Assembly: GCA_015058575.1 (NCBI GenBank) | Contig: SVBZ01000042.1 | Coordinates: forward strand, 1-47,285 | Length of the DNA stretch: 47,285 nt | Direction of reading: 5' to 3' | Source: Pseudoselenomonas ruminantium | Lineage (GTDB): Bacteria; Bacillota; Negativicutes; Selenomonadales; Selenomonadaceae | Part shown: in pieces, positions 30,239 through 37,978 of the stretch | How the letters are laid out: each line of letters starts with the position of its first letter | How positions within the stretch are numbered: position 1 is the first letter of the stretch | Notes under the pieces: generated by a model | What the model was told of the DNA's origin: nothing | Databases searched by the model: none | Seen by the model: the letters and a program-made list of their open reading frames with translations, nothing else | Program-made: the position numbers and the translations under genes

Positions 30239-32341
30239 TTAGGCACGCCGATGACGTGGCAAAAATTCCCGTTTGGACGGACGCAGGATACGGCAGCTAT
30301 TGAGCACCACTGCCAGCGTTGCCGTATTATGGATGGCTGCTGCCCAGACAGGATTGATGCGTCCGAGTGCTCCGAGCAGCATAGCCGCCGAGTTGACCAG
30401 GATGGTCGCCATGAAATTCTGCTGCACCAGCGACATCGTCCGCCTTCCCAGCTGCAAAGCCTCCATAAGACGGCACGGATCTTCTGAGTGAATCGTGACG
30501 GCCGAGGATTCGGCAGCGATATCCGTCTGCCGGCCGCCCAGTGAGACACCGACATCGGCAAAGGCCAAAGCCGGTGCATCATTGATGCCATCGCCTACCA
30601 TCATGACTGTCCCACGCTGTTTGAGCTTATTGACATAATCAGACTTATCCTCAGGCAGGATTTCCGCATAATACGAATCGATGCCCATCTTGGCCGCAAC
30701 CTCAGCTGCCACAGGCTTGGAATCGCCTGTCAGCATGACGATCTCGTCGATACCATAGCGGCGCATCTGATTGAGCGTCTTCTTCATAGCCGGACGGATG
30801 GGGTCCTCGATGCCGATAACGCCAAGCAGACGATCATCGCAGGCAACATACAAGAGATTCTTGCTCGTCAATCCCAAGGCCAGCTGCTCCGTATCTTCAA
30901 TGCCGTTTTCCATCAGGAACTTGCGGCTGCCAACGCGGACAAAACCACCCTTGCTATCCGCAAAGGCTGGTACAACAGCTTCCATGCCACGCGCAACGAT
31001 GGTTTTCGTCGACTTGTGGTGCGGCGTCTGCCAGCCCTTTTCCTTGACATATTTCTGGATAGCTACAGCCAGCGGATGCACCGAGTGCTGCTCTGCCGAT
31101 GCCGCGAGCAGGATAACTTCCTTTTCTTTGACCTCATGTGCCGTCTTGACAAAGGAAATCTGCGGAATGCCGACCGTCAATGTACCAGTCTTATCGAGCA
31201 CCACCGTATCCGTCTCAGCCAGCGACTCAATGTAGTTGCCGCCCTTGACGAGGATACCGCGTTTGGCCGCTGCCCCGATAGCCGCTGAGATTGCCGTAGC
31301 TGTCGAAAGCTTCAGGCCGCAGGAGAAATCGATGAACAGCAGGTTCAGCACCCGCTGCCAGTCGCGCGTAGCGCCATAAACCACAGCAGCACCGATAAAC
31401 GATACCGGCACGAGCAGATTGGCCATCTGATCTGCGAAATTCTGCACAGGTGCCTTACGCGTCTGGGCCTCCTCGACGAGATGCACGATATGCGCCAGCG
31501 ACGTATCCTTGCCGACCTTTTCGACGGCAATCGTCAGGCTGCCTGCCTCAACGACACTGCCCGCATAGACCGGTGATTTCACTTTTTTCATCGCCGGATT
31601 CGACTCACCTGTGATTGACGACTGATTGACCGCCGCATTGCCATCGAGCACGCGGCCATCAACGACAATCTTCTCACCTGTGTGTACGGAAATCACATCG
31701 CCGACCTTGACCTGCTCGACCGGGATCTTGCGCTCGACATCGCCTTCGACGAGCCAGACATAGTGCTGATCCAACGACAAGAGCCCCGAAATATGCGTCC
31801 GGGCACGCTCAGCAGCATAGCTTGTAAGCATTTCCGCACCATTAGACAGCGCGAGCAAGGTGAGGCTCGACTCCGGTTTGCCAGCCAGCACCGAGGCAAT
31901 GACAGCTGTCGCCGTCAGCGTATCGGCATTTGGCTGCCGATCCTTGACCATGCCAGCGATACCATTGCGGATAAAGTTGCGCGCAATGCCAAGCACCAGC
32001 AGGCTGCGCAAAGCCTTCATGCTCAGGAACAGCTGCGGCGATGTCCGCTTGAGGATTTCCATGGCGGCAAAGCTGGCCAGCGAGAACAAGGCCTCGCGCT
32101 GATACTCCTTGAGCAGGTCAGCCGGTTTTCTTGCTGCTGCATGCGCTTCCTCGACTGCAGCGATTGCCTGCTGCTGGATGGCACGATACGGCAGAATGCC
32201 GCGATACCAGAGCTGGATGCGCTGCTCTCCCACGGTCACCGCCTTTACCTGACGGAAACGGCGGATGCGTGCAGCCAGCAGCACACGCTGCTCACGGCTC
32301 AGCCGTGCCTGCAGATTGATATAGCAGCTTTGGTACATCAT
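30239..32341 (-). CDS. P1B-type metal-transporting ATPase without a CPC/SPC motif
   Basis: A membrane ATPase of 700 aa. The actuator motif SITGESNP, the phosphorylation site DKTGTLT (Asp383), the P1B hallmark HP dipeptide in SVHPLA, and MVGDGINDAPALAFADVGV are all present, so it should be active. The helix before the P domain reads FIDFSCGLKLSTA, so the usual (C/S/T)P(C) metal motif lacks its proline (Ser-Cys-Gly at about 340-342). The N-terminal ~60 aa resemble a degenerate HMA domain without CxxC. The start at 32341 gives an ATGA overlap with the upstream gene; the frame continues to 32377. It is the last gene of the metal cassette. The metal is unknown, and the Fur-like box suggests Fe, Mn or related. 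Confidence 0.9.
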   Translation of the reverse strand: MMYQSCYINLQARLSREQRVLLAARIRRFRQVKAVTVGEQRIQLWYRGILPYRAIQQQAIAAVEEAHAAARKPADLLKEYQREALFSLASFAAMEILKRTSPQLFLSMKALRSLLVLGIARNFIRNGIAGMVKDRQPNADTLTATAVIASVLAGKPESSLTLLALSNGAEMLTSYAAERARTHISGLLSLDQHYVWLVEGDVERKIPVEQVKVGDVISVHTGEKIVVDGRVLDGNAAVNQSSITGESNPAMKKVKSPVYAGSVVEAGSLTIAVEKVGKDTSLAHIVHLVEEAQTRKAPVQNFADQMANLLVPVSFIGAAVVYGATRDWQRVLNLLFIDFSCGLKLSTATAISAAIGAAAKRGILVKGGNYIESLAETDTVVLDKTGTLTVGIPQISFVKTAHEVKEKEVILLAASAEQHSVHPLAVAIQKYVKEKGWQTPHHKSTKTIVARGMEAVVPAFADSKGGFVRVGSRKFLMENGIEDTEQLALGLTSKNLLYVACDDRLLGVIGIEDPIRPAMKKTLNQMRRYGIDEIVMLTGDSKPVAAEVAAKMGIDSYYAEILPEDKSDYVNKLKQRGTVMMVGDGINDAPALAFADVGVSLGGRQTDIAAESSAVTIHSEDPCRLMEALQLGRRTMSLVQQNFMATILVNSAAMLLGALGRINPVWAAAIHNTATLAVVLNSCRILRPSKREFLPRHRRA

Positions 32342-32952
32342 ACCGTCCGCCATCCTCTCATCAACGCCAAGGCCCACCAGAGCATCTGTGCTCCCGATGG
32401 ATATGTCTTCGTAAGCAGCATCTTACGCAAACCACGCAGCGCAAAAATACACGAAGCCAGCGAACTGATATCAAAGATCCCTGACGTATGCGCCTTGATC
32501 CAAGCGCTGAACGACCGCGCCATATTGCGTACGCTGCGCGTCAGGCTGCCAGCATGGGCCTCGGCAGCAGCTGCATTTTCCTCAACCTCCTGCACCTCAG
32601 TCTTAGCCTGCGGGCGCGTAAAGACATAACGCTCGAGCCAAAGCGCCAGCGCATCCATCTTGCGCTCATCAGCAGGATCATACGTAAACAGCAAACTGCC
32701 GCTCGTGCTGTTCGCTGCAAACGACGTCAAAAATGCCAGCTGGCTGAGCTTCTCTTCCAGGAGTGTCGCCAGTTCCGGCGTAAGCACAGCAGCACGATAA
32801 CGGCGGCGTCCCGGGACCTGGGCCACCAATGCCAGTGGCTGCTGCGGCTGCGGTGCCACAGCAGCCACGCCATCACATCCACCGCCTGTGAACATCTGGC
32901 GGATGTTATTGCCAATGGCCGCCCCCATCATAAACCCCGATACAATCGACAT
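32338..32952 (-). CDS. HMA_2-like protein of the metal-ATPase cassette
   Basis: Product of 204 aa, tentatively HMA_2-like. A glycine-rich hydrophobic N-terminus (SIVSGFMMGAAIGNNIRQMF) is followed by a ferredoxin-like segment (about 48-115: PGRRRYRAAVLTPELATLLEEKL...GSLLFTYDP) resembling a heavy-metal-associated fold without CxxC. A Glu/Ala-rich linker and a C-terminal hydrophobic stretch (about 160-200) follow. AAGGAGG is 7 nt from the ATG at 32952, which follows the previous stop by 1 nt. Its stop overlaps the ATPase ATG. It may be an accessory or N-terminal-domain substitute for the ATPase. Confidence 0.75.
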   Translation of the reverse strand: MSIVSGFMMGAAIGNNIRQMFTGGGCDGVAAVAPQPQQPLALVAQVPGRRRYRAAVLTPELATLLEEKLSQLAFLTSFAANSTSGSLLFTYDPADERKMDALALWLERYVFTRPQAKTEVQEVEENAAAAEAHAGSLTRSVRNMARSFSAWIKAHTSGIFDISSLASCIFALRGLRKMLLTKTYPSGAQMLWWALALMRGWRTV

Positions 32953-32953
32953 G

Positions 32954-33253
32954 TCATTTCCTCCTTGCATGTGTCATGATATATTGTTCTACCTTGCAGA
33001 GTTCCGCATTCCTGCGCAGCCGCTCCGGCTGGTATTGAATCAATATCGAGCCGGTAACCGTACTCGTCTCGACCTTGTCGATTTCGGCAAATGCCCCGAG
33101 CTGTGTCCGGACCTGCTGCTCCAAGCCCGGATTGTTCACGAGATTCCGGCTGTGCAAACGCACCCGGCCCGGAATATATGCCGAAATCTCCACCGAACGG
33201 ATGAAGATATCCAGTGAATTCGTCGGTATCTGCAAACTGTCAAATATACTCAA
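32954..33253 (-). CDS. Short HMA_2-like protein
   Basis: Product of 99 aa with beta-alpha-beta character: ISAYIPGRVRLHSRNLVNNPGLEQQVRTQL...KVETSTVTGSILIQYQP. The PGRxR...GSxxhxY pattern repeats that of the next gene's product, so the two are likely paralogous. No CxxC is present. The start is TTG at 33253 with AGAGG 7 nt upstream. It is translated in tight sequence with the two genes downstream. Confidence 0.75.
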   Translation of the reverse strand: MSIFDSLQIPTNSLDIFIRSVEISAYIPGRVRLHSRNLVNNPGLEQQVRTQLGAFAEIDKVETSTVTGSILIQYQPERLRRNAELCKVEQYIMTHARRK

Positions 33254-33294
33254 AACCTAACCTCTTTCTGCCTCGTGCTCCCCGTTTACACAAA

Positions 33295-33318
33295 GAGACT
33301 GCCAATGCTGGCAGTCTC
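33295..33318 (-). terminator. Weak terminator or processing hairpin
   Basis: A 9-bp perfect stem GAGACTGCC/GGCAGTCTC with a 6-nt loop, followed on the minus strand by only TTTG. It lies between the small membrane gene and the HMA_2-like genes and may lower downstream expression. Confidence 0.5.
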
Positions 33319-33337
33319 CATTTCCTAAAAGGAAAAA

Positions 33338-33544
33338 TCAGTTCTTTTTGGCTTCCTGAGCAGCGATGAGATCTTCGAGCTCCTCTTTCTGGCGCTGAAG
33401 CTCAGCCAGCGGCAGCTCACCTGCCGGTGCAGTCTGCTGGAAAGCAGCCATCTGCTGCTGACGCTCCTGCATGAAACGATAACCGAATACACCAGCAACC
33501 GCACCTACTGCAAGACCGATCCAAAAATCTGTTTTCTGAAACAT
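33338..33544 (-). CDS. Small single-span membrane protein of the metal cassette
   Basis: Product of 68 aa. One membrane segment near the N-terminus (WIGLAVGAVAGVFGYRFM) is followed by a cytoplasmic Gln/Glu/Ala-rich helix ending in acidic and lysine residues. GAGGAGG precedes the ATG. It is the first gene behind the Fur-like promoter and ahead of the ATPase genes. Mycobacterial P1B-ATPases CtpC/G/V have small single-span partners (PacL, DUF1490) with a similar plan. The likeness here is of architecture only and is an inference; the PacL C-terminal metal motif is not present. Confidence 0.75.
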   Translation of the reverse strand: MFQKTDFWIGLAVGAVAGVFGYRFMQERQQQMAAFQQTAPAGELPLAELQRQKEELEDLIAAQEAKKN

Positions 33545-33643
33545 GACGCTTCCTCCTCAAACATAATCCCTTTTACCACGAAACAGCTTCATTTCGCGTA
33601 TTATGTGTAAATCAGGCAAATCCCTGACATAACAACCGTCTTT

Positions 33644-33676
33644 ATTATATAGCCATAGATAATGATTGTCAATAAC
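33644..33676 (-). promoter_or_regulatory. Promoter with Fur-like operator
   Basis: Minus strand: TTGACA (33672-33667), 17-bp spacer, TATAAT (33649-33644). Plus-strand 33658-33676 reads GATAATGATTGTCAATAAC, which matches the 19-bp Fur consensus at 15 positions and overlaps the -35. This predicts Fur-family repression of the metal cassette. A PerR box is a less good fit. Confidence 0.65.
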
Positions 33677-33700
33677 TACAACAGGCAGCCAGCCTATATT

Positions 33701-35008
33701 TCACGGGGCAACAAGGGTCATCACCCCATAGAGTAGCAGGCCGATTCCCGCTCCGACAATCGAACCGTTCATGCGAATCCACAAAAGATCCGGCTCGACC
33801 TTGTCGTAGACCAAATGGTTGAGCTGTTCATCCGTCAGCCGCGACAGGACATTCGTGACGATAACCCCGACGAGCGTCTGCGCATGCAAGGCTGTACGCG
33901 CCAGCAAATCGTAAATGAAATGGCCTACGGTATGACGCAGCTGCTCATCGGTCTCAACCAGATGCAGCATGCGCCGGTATTCTGTCCGCAGGATTTCCTC
34001 GAGCCGTGTCCTCAGCGCCGGCATATGCTCGGCCAGCGGATCGACATGACGTGCCTTGTCCTCGGCGAAATGACGGTGCAGATGGTCAAGCGTTGAAAAC
34101 ACGGCCTCCTCCAGCGGCAAATCCCTTACGAGCCTGTCTTTGAGCTCATGGACCAGGCAGTGGAACGAAGGCTCCTGATTGAGTTCCGCCGCCTTTTCAT
34201 AGAACAGCTGCAAAAGCTCGCGCTGCAATTCCGAATCCTTTTGCGCCAAATCGTCCAACATGGCAAGAATCTGCTGCTGCACGAGCTTAGCGGCCTCCTC
34301 GTAATTGACAAGGTCTACGGCTCTGGCCAGCCCCATCAGGAAAGCGCCGAGAGAATTATCCTGTACCTTTTCCTCGCCCAAACGCTCAAACATAGCCGCC
34401 AATGCCTTGCGCGTATCATCGCCGGCCACGCGCCCGCGGATATACACAGCCACACGGCCCAGGAACTCCTTATCCTTGCCCGTCTGCCGCAGCCAGCCGC
34501 CCCAAAGCGCAAAGAACGGTTCCGGCTCCAGCCCGGCCAGCGTACCGCGGAATCGATCCGCAATGACCTTTGCCTGTCCGCGTGCATCCTGTTTCAAGAA
34601 AAAATCACGCGCAAAATGCACCAGGCGCAGTACCAGCCGCTCTTCTGTCTCCGGCTCTGCCAGCCAGCCGAGCAGCATCGGCATGATATGCAGACGCTCC
34701 AGATGGCGGAACACCTTGCGCCGCGAAAAGAATTCCTTCTGCACCATCGTCACCGATGCCTGGATGAACGCCTGCCGGCGCCGTGGCAGGATAGCCGTAT
34801 GATACGGAAAACCGAGCGGCTTGCGGAAAATCGCCGTCACGGCAAACCAATCCGCAATACCGCCGACAAGCGCCGCCTCGGCACAGAACAGGAACGCATC
34901 GGCGGCAGCCTTTTCCGGATACGCAAGATGCAGTACCAGCGCCACAAAGAATAACAGCAGCGCCAGGAAAAGTGTCTTATCGGCCTTATTCCAATTCGGC
35001 CAGCTCAT
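33701..35008 (-). CDS. DUF445 family membrane protein (second of tandem pair)
   Basis: Product of 435 aa. An N-terminal membrane segment (LFLALLLFFVALVLHLAY) is followed by the DUF445 signature VGGIADWFAVTAIFRKPLGFPYHTAILPRRR. A long helical middle and a C-terminal glycine-rich membrane segment (NGSIVGAGIGLLLYGVMTLV) complete it. DUF445 proteins are membrane-anchored with no established biochemical role. ATG at 35008 overlaps the upstream stop (ATGA) and has AAAGGA 10 nt upstream. It is paralogous to the next gene and probably co-transcribed with it and galU. Confidence 0.9.
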   Translation of the reverse strand: MSWPNWNKADKTLFLALLLFFVALVLHLAYPEKAAADAFLFCAEAALVGGIADWFAVTAIFRKPLGFPYHTAILPRRRQAFIQASVTMVQKEFFSRRKVFRHLERLHIMPMLLGWLAEPETEERLVLRLVHFARDFFLKQDARGQAKVIADRFRGTLAGLEPEPFFALWGGWLRQTGKDKEFLGRVAVYIRGRVAGDDTRKALAAMFERLGEEKVQDNSLGAFLMGLARAVDLVNYEEAAKLVQQQILAMLDDLAQKDSELQRELLQLFYEKAAELNQEPSFHCLVHELKDRLVRDLPLEEAVFSTLDHLHRHFAEDKARHVDPLAEHMPALRTRLEEILRTEYRRMLHLVETDEQLRHTVGHFIYDLLARTALHAQTLVGVIVTNVLSRLTDEQLNHLVYDKVEPDLLWIRMNGSIVGAGIGLLLYGVMTLVAP

Positions 35009-36243
35009 AGCCCCCACATCCTTTCCAGTACCGTAACGACCAGATAGAGGCCCATGCCAACCAGAGACCCGACCAGCGCGCCATTGATGCGGATCATCTG
35101 CAAGTCATCCTGCACCTTGTTTTCGACAAACGCCACGAGTTCATCATCGGAGAACTCCGCCAGCCGTTCGCGGATAAGCCCCGGAATCAGCGCATGATGT
35201 TTCGTCAGCTCGTCTTCCACAAACTGCTTGACAAAGCGGTCGAAACGCCGCTGCCATGGCGCTGAATGGATAAAATCATCCATACGTGCATCGAGGAAGC
35301 CATGTACCTGCGGCAGCCAAAACGGATTATCCCCCTTCAGATTCAATTCCAGCCAACGGGCAAGACCAGCCTCGATATCAAACTGTTCCAGCAGCTGTTC
35401 TTTGCGTTCCTGCAGGATGGCCCGCAGCCGCGTATCCTGACTCAGCGCCCGCAGCATCGTCTCAAGCCCCGCCTTGACGCTGGCATAGCTTTCTGTCGGC
35501 TCGGCCAGCATCGTCCGCAGCTGTCGCTGCGCCCGCTCCAGCAGCATCGACAGGATGCGTTCGTCCGTGATGCCAAGTGAAGCCAGCACAAAAGCCCGGC
35601 CAGCTGAATCTTTCTCATACTGCTGGCGCAGGCTCGTAATACGCGTAAGCAGTACCTGCTGCAGCGGCTCAGAGGCCAACAGCCGCTGGCTGATGGCCAG
35701 CAGGCTTTCGAGTATCCGCACCGAATGCTCTTCCTCAGCCATCATTTTCAGCAAATCTGCCAGTACATCTTCCAAGGCAAATGACCGCAGCCCCTCATGG
35801 ATGGCCGGCGAAAGCTCAGCTGCCACCGCAGCTGTGTCCAAATCGGCAACAGCCCGCAAAAGTACCGCTTCCACAGCCTCATGCACACGCTCACGGCCAC
35901 CGCGATGCTCCAGATATTCGACGAGCAGGCGCGCCGAATCCTGTTCCTCAATGACCCGCATAATGTTTTCCGTGCTCAACAGGTCATCGCTGGCAAATGT
36001 TACGATAGCCTCCATGATGCGCGGCCGGTTGCGGCGCAGGATGTCCGTCCGGTATGATATGCCAAGTGGTTTATGGAAAATAGCCGTCACGGCAAACCAG
36101 TCAGCAAGGCCACCAATCGTCGCAGCCAAAAATCCGTGATGCAAAAGACCTGGCCAAAAGCCAGTGCCGCCGGCTGCCATCGTTCCGATGAAACCGGCGG
36201 CACTGATGCCTAAAGCCAGATTGGCTTTATTTTTTGTCTGCAA
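35005..36243 (-). CDS. DUF445 family membrane protein (first of tandem pair)
   Basis: Product of 412 aa with the same plan: an N-terminal hydrophobic glycine-rich segment, IGGLADWFAVTAIFHKPLGISYRTDILRRNRPRIMEA, helical repeats, and C-terminal NGALVGSLVGMGLYLVVTVLERMWGL. TTG start at 36243 with GAGGTG upstream, only 10 bp after the galU stop. The pair likely forms a hetero-oligomer, an inference from coupling and paralogy. The function is unknown; sharing an operon with galU hints at the cell envelope. Confidence 0.9.
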   Translation of the reverse strand: MQTKNKANLALGISAAGFIGTMAAGGTGFWPGLLHHGFLAATIGGLADWFAVTAIFHKPLGISYRTDILRRNRPRIMEAIVTFASDDLLSTENIMRVIEEQDSARLLVEYLEHRGGRERVHEAVEAVLLRAVADLDTAAVAAELSPAIHEGLRSFALEDVLADLLKMMAEEEHSVRILESLLAISQRLLASEPLQQVLLTRITSLRQQYEKDSAGRAFVLASLGITDERILSMLLERAQRQLRTMLAEPTESYASVKAGLETMLRALSQDTRLRAILQERKEQLLEQFDIEAGLARWLELNLKGDNPFWLPQVHGFLDARMDDFIHSAPWQRRFDRFVKQFVEDELTKHHALIPGLIRERLAEFSDDELVAFVENKVQDDLQMIRINGALVGSLVGMGLYLVVTVLERMWGL

Positions 36244-36253
36244 AAGTCACACC

Positions 36254-37129
36254 TCAGATTCCCTTTACCAGCTCCTGCAGATACTCTTTGAACGGTGCGC
36301 CAAGGTCTTCACGGCGCAGGGCATATTCGACCGTCGCCTTGAGGAAGCCGAGCTTATCGCCAACGTCATAGCGGATGCCTTCGAAGTCGTAGGCATAAAC
36401 AGCATCTTCGCTGGCCAGCACTTTGAGAGCATCTGTCAGCTGGACCTCCCCACCCTTGCCCGGCTTCGTCTGCTCAAGGATTTCAAAAATCTGCGGTTTG
36501 ATGATATAGCGGCCCAAGACGGCCAAACGGCTCGGCGCATCTTCTCTGGCAGGTTTCTCCACCATATCCGTTACTTTCATCAGCCGCGCATCGTCCGTCT
36601 GGCTGCCAGCTACGATGCCATAAGCAGAAACCTTTTCCTCCGGTACGTTCTGGCAGCCAAGCACCGAGCCGCCCGTCGCCTCATAAACATCCATGAGCTG
36701 ACGCAGGGCTGGCCTGTCCGGATTGTAGACCACATCGTCGCCAAGAAGTACCGCAAACGGCTCATCGCCCATGAACGATTTCGCACACAGGATGGCATCG
36801 CCCAAGCCGCGCATATAGCGCTGACGGATATAATGAATGTTGATATCTGCCGTCTCCTGTACCTTTGCCAGCAGATCCATTTTCCCCTTTTTACGCAGCT
36901 CTGCCTCCAGTGCCGGAGCCCCATCAAAATGATCTTCGATAGCTCTTTTCCCGTGCCCGCTGATGATCAAGATATCCTCGATACCACTGGCCATCGCCTC
37001 TTCCACGATATACTGGATGGTCGGCTTATCAACGATTGGCAGCATCTCCTTCGGCGTCGCCTTCGTGGCCGGCAAGAAACGCGTGCCATATCCCGCCGCT
37101 GGAATCACTGCTTTTCTGATTTTCTGCAT
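36254..37129 (-). CDS. galU: UTP-glucose-1-phosphate uridylyltransferase
   Basis: Makes UDP-glucose from UTP and glucose-1-phosphate for envelope polysaccharide and galactose metabolism. The product is 291 aa. It has AAGYGTRFLPATKATPKEMLPIVDKPTIQYIVEEA at the N-terminus, AVLLGDDVVYN, and the GalU-type C-terminal GIRYDVGDKLGFLKATVEYALRRE. AAGGGG precedes the ATG, and a TATAAT-like -10 lies about 37 nt upstream without a clear -35. It heads the galU-DUF445-DUF445 unit. Confidence 0.96.
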   Translation of the reverse strand: MQKIRKAVIPAAGYGTRFLPATKATPKEMLPIVDKPTIQYIVEEAMASGIEDILIISGHGKRAIEDHFDGAPALEAELRKKGKMDLLAKVQETADINIHYIRQRYMRGLGDAILCAKSFMGDEPFAVLLGDDVVYNPDRPALRQLMDVYEATGGSVLGCQNVPEEKVSAYGIVAGSQTDDARLMKVTDMVEKPAREDAPSRLAVLGRYIIKPQIFEILEQTKPGKGGEVQLTDALKVLASEDAVYAYDFEGIRYDVGDKLGFLKATVEYALRREDLGAPFKEYLQELVKGI

Positions 37130-37249
37130 ACTGATAATCCCCTTATAAATAATGTCCTAGTTCTCTTATATTATACATGAATGACAAAAATCCTGCTACT
37201 GCCCTTCCCATCTAAAAATAAACCTGAAAAACATACCTCACCTACCACA

Positions 37250-37288
37250 AAAGAGGTTCGCCAGCCTTTCCGGCCAGCGAACCTCTTT
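37250..37288 (-). terminator. Hairpin terminator beyond the long repeat
   Basis: A 12-bp stem AAAGAGGTTCGC with its complement, an inner GCC/GGC pair, then TTTTGT on the minus strand. It would stop minus-strand transcripts that have crossed the repeat from the alpha-galactosidase side, ahead of galU. Confidence 0.75.
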
Positions 37289-37310
37289 CACGATAGATTC
37301 TCATATTGAT

Positions 37311-37978
37311 AAATTGCAGTTTGACTGCTGGTGCGTGCTTAAAATAAACTTGATAGAGCTCAGCTTGGGCAGGGGCGGGTGCACTTTTTCTCCGCTCCCG
37401 CTAAATGACCCGCACGGACGCTTTTGTACGTATCTAGGTGCATGTGCCGGACAGGCCGGCGGCACGCCAATACATCGTGTCGTTCTAGATAGTACTTGCC
37501 GCGGGCCATCCCTCACTGCGTTCGGGCAGTCGCTCCCGCTGCGAAGAAAGTGTACCTGCCCCGCCCTCTGCTAGGTTTTGATAAGCCTGCTCTGCTTCGG
37601 CTATAGGTCACGAATTACATCGATGTGCTTGTGACGGAAGCAACGGTTCGTGCAAACTTGTTCATACGAATGTCAGGGGCGAACGGGGGAGTGATTCTTT
37701 CTGTCTGGAGCGACTGTCCTGCGCAGCAGGACTGGGCCGTAAGCGCATAAGCTAGATATAGAGATGTACGTCGCGACCTGGTAACGGGAGCAGGTAACTA
37801 AGTCCGTAAAACCTTGCGAACGGCCCATTTTAGCGGAAACAGAAAAAGCACTACCCCGTGAACCCCGCGCTTCGTAGTATCGGGATTCCATACGGACGCA
37901 TACACCTCATCCGAGCGCTTCGCGCCCACCTTCCCCTCGGTAAGGGGAAGGCTAGAACTGACCGTAAAACTGCAATTT
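37311..37978. repeat. Long structured repeat, copy A
   Basis: A 668-bp gene-less stretch. Positions 37441-37889 recur in inverted orientation at 46836-47285, with near-identical blocks by eye. Inside are two large imperfect hairpins, 37367-37567 and 37676-37866. Their arms are related to each other: GGGG, then GTGCACTTTTTCT or similar, then CGCT and GGCCCG. One arm of each carries an extra mini-hairpin (GTCCTGC/GCAGGAC; ACTGC/GCAGT). The 12-mer AAATTGCAGTTT at 37311-37322 returns inverted at 37967-37978. Its right end contains a partial dispersed palindrome. The ORFs inside lack ribosome-binding sites. It is not a known IS, CRISPR or rRNA; it could be a large structured RNA, a non-autonomous mobile element or a chromosome-organisation site. 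Confidence 0.8.
37905..37953. repeat. Partial copy of the dispersed palindromic element
   Basis: One arm of the element seen at 5058-5169: CCTCATCCG, a GCGC-TTC-GCGC hairpin, CACCTTCCCC-nnn-AGGGGAAGGC. The variable hairpin differs in sequence from the other copies but still pairs. Confidence 0.7.

Noticed and set aside
37673..37891. Similar short ORFs in copy A (minus strand) and copy B (46897-47154, plus strand)
   Set aside because: They share sequence only because the DNA is repeated. There is no ribosome-binding site, the frame breaks after a few dozen codons (a stop in A, continuation in B), and several differences change amino acids.
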